Source of the DNA: Kiritimatiellia bacterium
GTDB taxonomy: Bacteria; Verrucomicrobiota; Kiritimatiellia; SLAD01
Length of the DNA: 17,817 bases
Reading direction: 5' to 3'
Assembly (NCBI GenBank): GCA_007128275.1
Contig: SKXR01000220.1
Location: 1-17,817 of the forward strand
Shown: piece by piece, positions 7,269-14,544 of the stretch
Numbering within the stretch: position 1 is the first letter of the stretch
How the letters are laid out: every line of letters begins with the position of its first letter
The notes under the pieces: generated by a model
Told to the model about the DNA's origin: nothing
Seen by the model: only the letters and a program-made list of their open reading frames with translations
Databases searched by the model: none
Made by a program: the position numbers and the translations under genes

Positions 7269-7616
7269 ATGAATATCCGCGTGGTGAACGAAAATGATGC
7301 CCTGACACACATTGCCTTGGAAGGCCGTCTGGACACGGCCGGCGTCCAGGACATCGAACTGCACTTTCTGGCGCATACCGCCGCGCGCGGCAAGCCGACG
7401 CTTATAGATATGCGCGGTGTCGAATACGTCTCCTCGCTGGGCATACGCCTGATCTTAAGCGCCATGCAAACGCTGAAAAAGAAAGGGACAAAGGGTCTTC
7501 TTTTTGCCGTGCAACCGCTCGTGAAGGAAACCTTGGTACTGGCCGGTTTGGATGATCTCCTTGCCTCGTCCGACAACGAGGAGGAAGTCATTCGAAGCCT
7601 AACGCCCCGGCCCTGA
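7269..7616 (+). CDS. STAS-domain anti-sigma factor antagonist (SpoIIAA/RsbV-like)
   Basis: This 115-residue protein is a single STAS domain. It starts with the strand pair MNIRVVNEN and ALTHIALEGRLDTAG, continues with PTLIDMRGVEYVSSLGIRLI (44-63), and ends with helices carrying LFAVQPLVKETLVLAGLDDL. In RsbV and SpoIIAA the serine before the SxG turn is phosphorylated by an anti-sigma kinase; the equivalent here is Ser56 in VSSLG, aligned by motif. Such proteins release a sigma factor by binding the kinase, or form stressosome-like or lipid-transport complexes. No RsbW-like kinase, PP2C phosphatase or sigma factor lies in the window, so its partner must be elsewhere. It is cotranscribed with the ankyrin-SHD1 lipoprotein, which hints at envelope sensing. 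Confidence 0.92.
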   Translation: MNIRVVNENDALTHIALEGRLDTAGVQDIELHFLAHTAARGKPTLIDMRGVEYVSSLGIRLILSAMQTLKKKGTKGLLFAVQPLVKETLVLAGLDDLLASSDNEEEVIRSLTPRP

Positions 7617-7638
7617 CCCGGCGCGCACAACGGGGGAA

Positions 7639-7691
7639 CCGTGAAACGGGCCCTTGCCGCCATACACGGCAATGACTGTCGTCCGACGACA
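7639..7691. other. cluster of three small inverted repeats in intergenic gap
   Basis: The 151-bp gap between the STAS gene and the protease contains three perfect stem-loops in 53 bp: CCGT-gaa-ACGG (7639-7649), TTGCCG-7 nt-CGGCAA (7654-7672) and TGTCGT-ccg-ACGACA (7677-7691). None is followed by a T run on either strand, so classical intrinsic termination is unlikely. They may form a structured leader of the protease mRNA or binding sites for a regulator. Confidence 0.4.
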
Positions 7692-7767
7692 TTACGATGA
7701 TGAGCATGGTTAACTACGGACCGCCGGCTTGGTTTGCTATCTGGCTTGATCCTGCTATCTTCTGGTG

Positions 7768-8631
7768 ATGTTCGGTTCATACCATATCGGCCGGGTACTC
7801 GGCATTCCCGTGAAGGTGCATATCACGCTGATTCTCTTTCTGCCCCTGATCTCCGTGCAGATCGCCGCGGTCATGGGTATCCAATCGGTTGTGTGGGGGT
7901 TGGTGGCGGCCCTTGGATTATTCGCGAGCGTGGCCTTGCACGAACTGGGCCATTCCGTCGTGGCTCTGGCCAAAGGCATCCGCGTGCGCCAGATACTCCT
8001 CTTACCGATCGGCGGGCTCGCGCAACTGGAAAGCATGACCGAAGATCCGCGCGACGAACTGCAGATCGCCGCAGCCGGCCCGTTCGTGAGTTTCATCCTG
8101 GCGCTATTCTTCTGGGCGCTGGTCATTCTGTTTCGCGGGGCGGAACCCGGATTGGTCATCTATACCTTTGTGGTCTTGGGCTGGATGAATCTGATGCTCG
8201 CGCTGTTTAACTTGCTGCCCTCTTTCCCGATGGACGGCGGGCGCATGTTCCGGGCATGGCTCAGTCCGCGCCTCGGCCGCGTGGCCGCGACACGTATCGC
8301 CGCCAAGATCGGACGCTTCATGGCGATCGTGCTCGGTATCATCGGAGCCCTCCCCCCGTTCAGCATCCTGATGATTGCCGTGGCGATCTTCGTCTATATG
8401 GCCGCCGGGGCGGAATATCGGATGGTGGTGTTGCAGGACCGGATGCGGAGCCCTTTTGGGCGCGCGTATGGCTTCAATCCGGAACCGTCTGAAGAGGAAG
8501 ACGACACCCTCATCGTAAGTCCGCCGCCCTATGCGCGCAAGAAAGCGGATGTGACCGGGTGGTGGCGCGGAGTGGCCCAACGCCAACGGGAAATGTTTGA
8601 TCGCCTGTTTGATGACTGGTCAAAAAAGTGA
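7768..8631 (+). CDS. site-2 protease family (M50) intramembrane zinc metalloprotease
   Basis: This 287-residue protein has about six membrane segments. The zinc-binding motif HELGH (58-62) lies in the hydrophobic stretch SVALHELGHSVVALAKGI. The second motif, NLLPSFPMDGG (148-158), supplies the third zinc ligand Asp156. Site-2 proteases cut transmembrane segments of anti-sigma factors, signal peptides or toxins in the membrane. The start is ATG 7768, preceded in frame by GTG 7765; no Shine-Dalgarno is visible, so a short leader is possible. It lacks the PDZ domain of RseP and the CBS domains of some relatives, and has a C-terminal cytoplasmic tail of about 80 residues. It ends 8 bp from the opposite-strand transporter stop. 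The substrate is unknown; the STAS regulator nearby makes an anti-sigma factor a possible but unproven target. Confidence 0.92.
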   Translation: MFGSYHIGRVLGIPVKVHITLILFLPLISVQIAAVMGIQSVVWGLVAALGLFASVALHELGHSVVALAKGIRVRQILLLPIGGLAQLESMTEDPRDELQIAAAGPFVSFILALFFWALVILFRGAEPGLVIYTFVVLGWMNLMLALFNLLPSFPMDGGRMFRAWLSPRLGRVAATRIAAKIGRFMAIVLGIIGALPPFSILMIAVAIFVYMAAGAEYRMVVLQDRMRSPFGRAYGFNPEPSEEEDDTLIVSPPPYARKKADVTGWWRGVAQRQREMFDRLFDDWSKK

Positions 8632-8639
8632 GCACAGAC

Positions 8640-10481
8640 TCAGAACAGCAGATTGATCATGGTCAATGAAACCAGCAGGTAAAGCAGGGTCATCACCGCG
8701 CCCGGCTTCAAGAGGTCTTTCGTCCGATATCCGCCCGGCCCCATGAACAAGGACATTACCGGGTTGGTGGGAATCAGAAAGCCGTTGGACGCTACAATCC
8801 CCACCGTGAGGGCGAAAACCCGGGGATCCGCATCGATGCCCATGGATTGCGCGGCCAGCGCAATGTGCACCGAGATCGGCACCAGGAGGATCGTCGCACC
8901 CACATTCGACATCACGAGTGCGAATAACGTGGTCAGGACGGCCACGGCGGCTTGCAACATCCAGGGTGAGGCGCCGCCCATCGCATGCAGGATGTGGCGC
9001 GCCATCCAGGAAGCCGTGCCCGTATCCTGCACCGCCATGCCGAGGGGGATGAGGCTGGCCAGCATGAATACCGTTCGCCATCCCACCGCCCGATAGGCCT
9101 CATCCATGGTCAGAACGCCCGTCAATATCATGCCGATAGCTCCGGCAAACAAAGCCACCGACAACCGCAAGTCGGTAAATAGAATGAGGCCCATGGCCAC
9201 AAGAAAGAAGACAAGGGCAAAATGGACCTTCTGCGGGCGGAGTTCTTCGTGCGGATACTCGCTGGTCACCACCACGAAATCACGATCCTTTTCCAAGCGG
9301 GCCAAGGCGTCCCATGCACAGTGGCAGGCGAGCGTGTCTCCCGGCTGTAATGGGATGTCGCGACGTCCCTTCCGGATGGTCTCTTCACCTCGATGGATCG
9401 CCAACACCGACAAGCCGTACGTCCTTCGCATCGCCAGTTCGGTCACCGTCTTCCCCGCGAGATGAGAGCCCGGCGGAATCACCACTTCTGCAATGCCCGA
9501 TTTCAACGGCGACAACGCCTCGCTGAACAGGTCCAATTGGTTCACCACTTGGACGTTCGCCCCAGCGGCGAATTCCTGCAAGCGCTCCCGTTGCCCCAAA
9601 ACCGCAAGATGCGCGCGCGGTTCAATCAGCAGTCCACTCCAAGGGCCCACGCGCATCTCTCCGTGCATGAACGTCGCCACAATCACCACCCCATATTCCC
9701 GCTCAATCTCCCCGATGTGGCGGCCCGCAAGGGATGAGTCCGGCAGAAGCCTCGCTTCACGAATCACAAAATCCAGACCATATACCTGCTGGAAATACCG
9801 CATCGTGCTTTCCCCGCTCGGCCCTTCACTCCGGATGTGGGGCAACAGCCGGCGCCCCACAGTGAGAAAGAAGATGGTTCCCGTAAGCACTAGTGCGATT
9901 CCGATAGGCGTTACGTCAAAGAGATGGAACGACGCCATGCCGTCCGGCATGAGATCGTTCAATAGAATCAATGGGCTGGAACCTACCAACGTCAGTGTCC
10001 CGCCCATGATAATGCAGAAACCGACCGGGATCAGTAGGCGGGACATGGCCAAACCGCTGCGGGCCGATATCCTGGACACCACGGGAAGAAACAAGGAGGC
10101 CGCGCCAGCATTCTGTATGAAGCCGGACACCAAGCCCGCCGTCCCGGAGAGGAGCGGAATGATCCGTGTTTCCCGGGGGCCGGAGGTGCGAAGAATCCGC
10201 TTGGCCACCAACCCCATGACACCGGTCTTGTCCAGACCCGCGCCCATGATCATCACCGCAATGATCGACATCACGGCGTTGCTCGAAAACCCGGAGAACA
10301 GTTGCCGGGTGTCCGTCAAGCCTTCGAGGGAAGGGATCAACGAAAGCAATCCCAACAGAACCATGATCGAAATCGCGGCGACATCCAGCCGGACGATTTC
10401 CGATACAAACAGGAAGACCGTCAGGCCCAACAAGACCATGACGACGAGCATCTGTGGCGTTATGGCAAGTGCCTCACTCAT
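8640..10481 (-). CDS. SLC13/DASS-type transporter with two TrkA-C domains
   Basis: This 613-residue membrane protein has the layout of SLC13-family anion transporters with internal RCK_C domains. Residues 10-210 hold the first transport half, including LVSGFIQNAGAASLFLPV (117-134) and MGGTLTLVGSSPLILLNDL (159-177), which match the family's two N-x-P and TLxGTSPN-type loops. Two TrkA_C-like domains follow at about 238-305 and 330-400 (GLLIEPRAHLAVLG; IPLQPGDTLACHC). The second transport half spans about 420-613 and repeats the loop pattern in NGFLIPTNPVMSLF. Relatives import sulfate, dicarboxylates or other anions with Na+; the TrkA_C domains are regulatory and may bind a nucleotide. The ATG is preceded by GGAAGACC. 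The thioredoxin-fold gene lies 100 bp upstream and may be cotranscribed. The substrate cannot be told from sequence. Confidence 0.92.
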   Translation of the reverse strand: MSEALAITPQMLVVMVLLGLTVFLFVSEIVRLDVAAISIMVLLGLLSLIPSLEGLTDTRQLFSGFSSNAVMSIIAVMIMGAGLDKTGVMGLVAKRILRTSGPRETRIIPLLSGTAGLVSGFIQNAGAASLFLPVVSRISARSGLAMSRLLIPVGFCIIMGGTLTLVGSSPLILLNDLMPDGMASFHLFDVTPIGIALVLTGTIFFLTVGRRLLPHIRSEGPSGESTMRYFQQVYGLDFVIREARLLPDSSLAGRHIGEIEREYGVVIVATFMHGEMRVGPWSGLLIEPRAHLAVLGQRERLQEFAAGANVQVVNQLDLFSEALSPLKSGIAEVVIPPGSHLAGKTVTELAMRRTYGLSVLAIHRGEETIRKGRRDIPLQPGDTLACHCAWDALARLEKDRDFVVVTSEYPHEELRPQKVHFALVFFLVAMGLILFTDLRLSVALFAGAIGMILTGVLTMDEAYRAVGWRTVFMLASLIPLGMAVQDTGTASWMARHILHAMGGASPWMLQAAVAVLTTLFALVMSNVGATILLVPISVHIALAAQSMGIDADPRVFALTVGIVASNGFLIPTNPVMSLFMGPGGYRTKDLLKPGAVMTLLYLLVSLTMINLLF

Positions 10482-10581
10482 AGGTCTTCCAGCTTAGCAC
10501 AAACGATAGGCCATGGAGACCCCCGAAAGAGAACGCGGTTCGGACACCAAGGGCGGTACGGCCCCATGCCACGCACGTTCG

Positions 10582-11550
10582 TCAGCGGAGCATGACCCGT
10601 AAAGCTTCCGCAAGATCGCTGCCGCGCAAGTCGCGGCCGACAATCATCCCATTCCGGTCGACGAGAAAATTCCGCGCGTCGCCGAAGATACCGAATTGAG
10701 CGGAGACACGCGTTTCCACACGGATTTGCGGCCATGCCATGCCGTGTTGCCGTACCACGGCATCGATTCGATGTTCATCCCGGGCCAAGGGGATACCCAG
10801 AATCTCAAAGCCGGCGGGACGGTATTTCTGATGCAGGGCGACCAGGTTCGCTACGTCCCGTTCCCATGCGGTAAAACCGGGGATCCAGAAATCGACCAAC
10901 ACCACCGATCCTCGCAGATCCGACAAGCGCACGTGTCGCCCCGCCCTGTCCATGCCGGAGATCTCCGGCATGGAACGCCCCGGCGAATAGCGGGCTTCCG
11001 TGCGGTAACGCTCCATGGTGCTCACGGTAATCGAATCATCGCCGGCGGCGTGCGGACGGGTCACGGCAAGCGGAACGTCCGGGCCCCGCCCTCCCTCAAA
11101 GGGGTACGTGACCGGATCGAAATGGGGGCTCCCTCGAAACTCCTCGATCAACCGGCTGATGGCCGTTTCATTGCCGGTGCGCGCGTGGGTCCGGGCCATC
11201 TCCACATAGACCCGCTTGAGGTTGGCCACCGGCTGGCCGTGGTAGGCTTGGCGTCTTTCGTCGAGCAGTTCAATCGCCTTGGCCGAATCACCGCGCATGT
11301 CGCGCTGGATCATGGCTTCCAGGATGGTCAGTTCCACGACTTCCTCGTGATCTCCGATCCGCTCCGCCTGTGCACGCAGCGCCGCAAGTCGCTCAAAGAC
11401 ATCCTGCCATTCCGCTTCACTATGATATCCGTGACTCATCGCCTGTACCCGGCTCGACAACGTGAGCCGTTCCGAGGACAGGGTCGAGGCATGGACCGGA
11501 CATTGAGCGAGGACGACGGACACGGAAAGCAGGACAAACAATCGTTTCAT
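10582..11550 (-). CDS. secreted thioredoxin-fold (TlpA/AhpC-TSA-like) protein lacking CxxC
   Basis: This 322-residue protein has a signal peptide, MKRLFVLLSVSVVLA, with a signal peptidase I site after VHA (21). Its residue 17 Cys is not in a lipobox. Residues 30-185 form an alpha-helical region that could be TPR-like. Residues of about 190-322 match a TlpA/redoxin domain: LSDLRGSVVLVDFW (209-222), GFEILGIPL (247-255) and NFLVDRNGMIVGRDLRG (294-310). In active TlpA proteins DFW is followed by ASWCGPC; here both cysteines are replaced (Phe226 and Trp229), and the cis-proline position is also missing (DARN). A disulfide activity is therefore not expected; a structural or binding role is more likely. 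I chose ATG 11550 because a signal peptide follows immediately. It probably acts in the periplasm, and is divergent from the GH13 gene. Confidence 0.8.
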   Translation of the reverse strand: MKRLFVLLSVSVVLAQCPVHASTLSSERLTLSSRVQAMSHGYHSEAEWQDVFERLAALRAQAERIGDHEEVVELTILEAMIQRDMRGDSAKAIELLDERRQAYHGQPVANLKRVYVEMARTHARTGNETAISRLIEEFRGSPHFDPVTYPFEGGRGPDVPLAVTRPHAAGDDSITVSTMERYRTEARYSPGRSMPEISGMDRAGRHVRLSDLRGSVVLVDFWIPGFTAWERDVANLVALHQKYRPAGFEILGIPLARDEHRIDAVVRQHGMAWPQIRVETRVSAQFGIFGDARNFLVDRNGMIVGRDLRGSDLAEALRVMLR

Positions 11551-11587
11551 AAGAAACCATCCGGTTAAGGTTGAACATCGATCGATA

Positions 11588-11616
11588 TACATACTACTTT
11601 TCCCCCACCGAATCAA
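11588..11616 (-). promoter_or_regulatory. weak candidate promoter of the thioredoxin-fold gene
   Basis: On the minus strand TTGATT and TATGTA are separated by 17 bp, upstream of ATG 11550 in the 91-bp divergent gap. The -35 fits four of six and the -10 three of six consensus bases, so support is limited. Confidence 0.3.
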
Positions 11617-11641
11617 TGCCAAGCTGAATTGGAGAGAACCT

Positions 11642-13177
11642 ATGCAACGTTGGATAAGCCGGGCCGTGAATTATCAAATCAATCTACGCGGAATCGCCGC
11701 CAGGGAACCGCGCAACCCGTTTGAGGCGGGGTTGGAGCAACCGCCTCCGTCCTCTCCCCTCGCCTATCTTACCAAACATCTGGCCGCGCTACAAAGTTTG
11801 GGCGTGACGGTGTTGCACCTGATGCCCCCGTTTGCCATCGGCCGGGAAGGACGAAAAGGCATCGGGTCCCCCTATGCGGTCAGGGATTTCCTGGCTATTG
11901 ACCCGGAGTTCGGCACGGAAACGGAATTGGCCGCGTTCGTCCGGAGCGCCCATACATTGGGTTTCAAAGTCATTGTCGGCATGATGCCGAACCATACCAG
12001 CCGGGATCATGTATGGATCCGGTCGCATCCCGAATACTACGTAAAAAACGATCAGGGCGAGATCGCCTACGACCTGGACTGGTCCGACACGGCCAAACTG
12101 GATTACACTCAGCCGGGTCTTCGTCAAGCCATGTTGGCGGTGTACGACCATTGGCTCGGCTTTCTTGGCAAAGACGCCGACGGCCAACCTGACGGCGTGG
12201 ACGGGTTCCGGCTGGATATGGCCCATTTCATCAATGACCGGACTTTTTGGGATGATACCCTGCCCGTACTCAAAGCGCGGCATCCCAAGCGGGAACTGCT
12301 GTTCATGGCGGAGTGTTACGGCATGGACAACAACAAGGATCTGTTCCGACGGGGCATGACCGCGGCCTATGACGATGACTTCTACAAGATACTGCTCTAC
12401 CTTTATGGGCGTGACGAACAAGGCGAATCCATCATTCTGCCCGACCATGAAGACGCGCCCCGTAACAACGATTTCCGCTCCAAGTACGAGGTTTTCAAGG
12501 AAGGCGGGATCGCCGCCGCCGTCGAGAAATGCCTGATGGACTATGAAACCGACTTCGACACGTCGCCCGACACGCCGCGACTGGCGCGGTACACGGACAA
12601 CCACGACGAAGGGCGCGGGGTCTATCGTTTCGGGGACGGGGCGGTACGCGCCATGATGCAACTGGCGTTTCTATCGCCGCACGGGATTCCCTTCATGCTC
12701 TGCGGACAGGAATTCGGCGCGGCCAACCGTCCGCCCATCCATGAACGCATCCAACCTTGCGATAAGGGATATCGGATGCGGCAGGGCGACCGGATCATCA
12801 AACGCGAGGGCGTGGAATTTGAAGGGAACCTGTTCGCGCGCGGTCATGAGGCGAGACAAGCGTGGTATGCGTTCTACAAGCATTTGATTGCGTTGCGACT
12901 CAACAATCCGGCACTGACCGACGGTGATTTCACACTCATCGATGTTGGCGAAGTCTGTGACACAAAGGATCGATGTGTCGTCGCATTCGCGCGGACGCAT
13001 GAAGGCACCACCTTGCACTGTGCCGTGAATTTGGGGCCGGAACCGCGGGAATGCACCCGCGCGGAGGCCTTCGCCGGCGACGCCCTGTACGGTCGGCTCG
13101 CGGGCAAGACGCTCGCGGGTTTTGCCGCCATCGTCACGCGGGGAGATCGCTCCGATGAGCCGCTACAGAATGCGTGA
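11642..13177 (+). CDS. GH13 (alpha-amylase family) glycoside hydrolase
   Basis: This 511-residue enzyme has no signal peptide and should act in the cytoplasm on alpha-glucans or short glucosides. The barrel's conserved catalytic motifs are readable: nucleophile Asp192 in GFRLD (188-192), acid/base Glu224 in FMAEC (221-225), and transition-state Asp322 in DNHD (319-322). The Region I PNH (116-118) is present but preceded by Gly113 instead of the usual Asp of the D-x-x-x-N-H motif. A C-terminal beta domain follows from about residue 400. GGAGAG lies five nucleotides before the ATG. It is divergent from the thioredoxin-fold gene and convergent with the PLD lipoprotein gene, with a 10-bp gap. The specificity (trehalose synthase, oligo-glucosidase, amylosucrase or other) is not decided by the motifs; trehalose synthase or a related GH13 subfamily is a possibility. 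Confidence 0.93.
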   Translation: MQRWISRAVNYQINLRGIAAREPRNPFEAGLEQPPPSSPLAYLTKHLAALQSLGVTVLHLMPPFAIGREGRKGIGSPYAVRDFLAIDPEFGTETELAAFVRSAHTLGFKVIVGMMPNHTSRDHVWIRSHPEYYVKNDQGEIAYDLDWSDTAKLDYTQPGLRQAMLAVYDHWLGFLGKDADGQPDGVDGFRLDMAHFINDRTFWDDTLPVLKARHPKRELLFMAECYGMDNNKDLFRRGMTAAYDDDFYKILLYLYGRDEQGESIILPDHEDAPRNNDFRSKYEVFKEGGIAAAVEKCLMDYETDFDTSPDTPRLARYTDNHDEGRGVYRFGDGAVRAMMQLAFLSPHGIPFMLCGQEFGAANRPPIHERIQPCDKGYRMRQGDRIIKREGVEFEGNLFARGHEARQAWYAFYKHLIALRLNNPALTDGDFTLIDVGEVCDTKDRCVVAFARTHEGTTLHCAVNLGPEPRECTRAEAFAGDALYGRLAGKTLAGFAAIVTRGDRSDEPLQNA

Positions 13178-13187
13178 GTAATCAATC

Positions 13188-14396
13188 TTAACGGCTACGG
13201 ATTTGATCGAACTCACGGATGAAGTCCCGGGCAACAACCGATGATTCGATCATCACACAGTTTTCATAACTTTGCGTAACCGCCGTTACCGTGAAGTTGA
13301 ATGACCCCGTAAAGACCTGGGTCCGATCGATAACAGCAAACTTGTGGTGCATGGATGCGAATCGTCCGGACATGGATATGGGGGTGATTTCCACGCCCCG
13401 GCTTTCCAGGCGCGTGATCAATTCCTGCATGCGTCCGGTTTCAATTTGGCCATGATCATATTTGACGTGGACCTTGACTCCACGGCCCGCCGCACGGGAC
13501 AACGCCTGTTCAATCTGGGGTCGTGTGAGCGTATAGATCGCCACCAACACCTCTTCGCGCGCCTGTTGAATGCCCCGGAGCAGGAGCCGCTCGCAATCGC
13601 TGCTGAAACCGGCTGTGACCCGGGTTATACCCGGGTCCAGAGCGGCCCGACCCGGGCGCGCGCGCATGGCTGCAAGGTTGCCCATTGCCAATTCGCGGGC
13701 GCGAATCTGGTCGTCCCGGGCAAGTTGATTGATGGGTACCCGCGAAATTTGACCTTCACGCGATCCAAGAATCACCAGATCCTGCTGCATTTCCAAGAAG
13801 ACGGCTTCCACTTCTTGTCCGGCGGAACTCGTCCAGGTCAGAAACTCCAGATCCTTCCATTCTTCGGGGAGTTCCGGTTTGGGAACGTCCACCACATCCA
13901 CCGGCTCTTCGATTTCAGGTTCCGGCAATTCCTCGAAATCGACCTCCTCGTATGCCACCGGCACAGCGCCGTACTCCAGCAAGAGGTCCACAATCCGATC
14001 ATGATCCATGAAGGAGGCCAACTGAATGGGCGTGAACCCGCTCTCATCAACGGCTTCCAGGTCCGCTCCCCGCTCAATCAACCAGCGTACGACGGCTTCC
14101 TGTCCGGTGGAGGCGGCTTCATGCAGCAAGGTCGCGCCATACTCGTCACGGAGATCGATATCTATGCCCAGTTCGATATGCCGTTGTAACTGGTCGATTT
14201 CACCCTGCCGGGAGGCGTCATGCGGAGCGAGGCGCGGCGGCGCCGGCACTTCGGGCGCGGGCGGCGGGGCTGGGTCGACGGGTTTCGGTGGTTCACAACC
14301 GGCTTGGAAGCAGATGACGCAGCTAAGGAGAAACATCAGGCCGATCCGATTCCAATAAGTCGACGCCCAAGCGAGTCCAGTATGTAATGATTTCAT
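13188..14396 (-). CDS. lipoprotein with ankyrin repeats, SHD1 domain and phospholipase D domain
   Basis: This 402-residue protein starts with a lipoprotein signal (hydrophobic LMFLLSCVICFQAGC, lipid-anchor Cys34) and a Pro-rich spacer. Ankyrin repeats occupy about 60-144 (ATLLHEAASTGQEAVVRWL; DESGFTPIQLASFMDHDR). An acidic linker leads to an SHD1 domain at about 183-234 (LEFLTWTSSAG, SRVPINQLARDDQ). A phospholipase D domain fills about 260-402, with one HKD motif H350-x-K352-x4-D357 followed by GSFNFT and E378-N379, as in Nuc/mitoPLD-type single-HKD enzymes, which dimerise to form the active site and cut phosphodiester bonds in lipids or nucleic acids. I chose ATG 14396; ATG 14336 could also start but would shorten the signal. 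The paralogue at 6472-7257 shares the first three parts. It lies 148 bp after the GT9 gene. The substrate is unknown. Confidence 0.88.
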   Translation of the reverse strand: MKSLHTGLAWASTYWNRIGLMFLLSCVICFQAGCEPPKPVDPAPPPAPEVPAPPRLAPHDASRQGEIDQLQRHIELGIDIDLRDEYGATLLHEAASTGQEAVVRWLIERGADLEAVDESGFTPIQLASFMDHDRIVDLLLEYGAVPVAYEEVDFEELPEPEIEEPVDVVDVPKPELPEEWKDLEFLTWTSSAGQEVEAVFLEMQQDLVILGSREGQISRVPINQLARDDQIRARELAMGNLAAMRARPGRAALDPGITRVTAGFSSDCERLLLRGIQQAREEVLVAIYTLTRPQIEQALSRAAGRGVKVHVKYDHGQIETGRMQELITRLESRGVEITPISMSGRFASMHHKFAVIDRTQVFTGSFNFTVTAVTQSYENCVMIESSVVARDFIREFDQIRSR

Positions 14397-14544
14397 GAAC
14401 CCAAATTTGGCATAACAGGCAAAGATAAGCAATATCGGGCTGACCGCATCCGTAGCGCCCTGCTGGAGCAACGCGCAGGCCTCGCCTCTCGCTCCTCTCT
14501 CGGCACGTCTAAGTCACGGGCACGGATAGGGTCCGCCCTTCCCC

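Noticed and set aside
8625..8642. Bidirectional terminator between the protease and transporter genes
   Set aside because: The gap between stops is 8 bp and contains no hairpin or T run; the A-rich end of the protease gene alone is not evidence.
9493..10497. 334-codon plus-strand open frame over the transporter
   Set aside because: Antisense to the SLC13 gene, whose membrane segments and conserved loops are clear.
11551..11622. Upstream extension of the thioredoxin-fold protein to 11622
   Set aside because: It would put the signal peptide at residue 25 onward instead of at the N-terminus, and would cross the divergent promoter region.
13175..13190. Terminator between the GH13 gene and the PLD lipoprotein gene
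   Set aside because: Only 10 bp separate the stops, with no inverted repeat.
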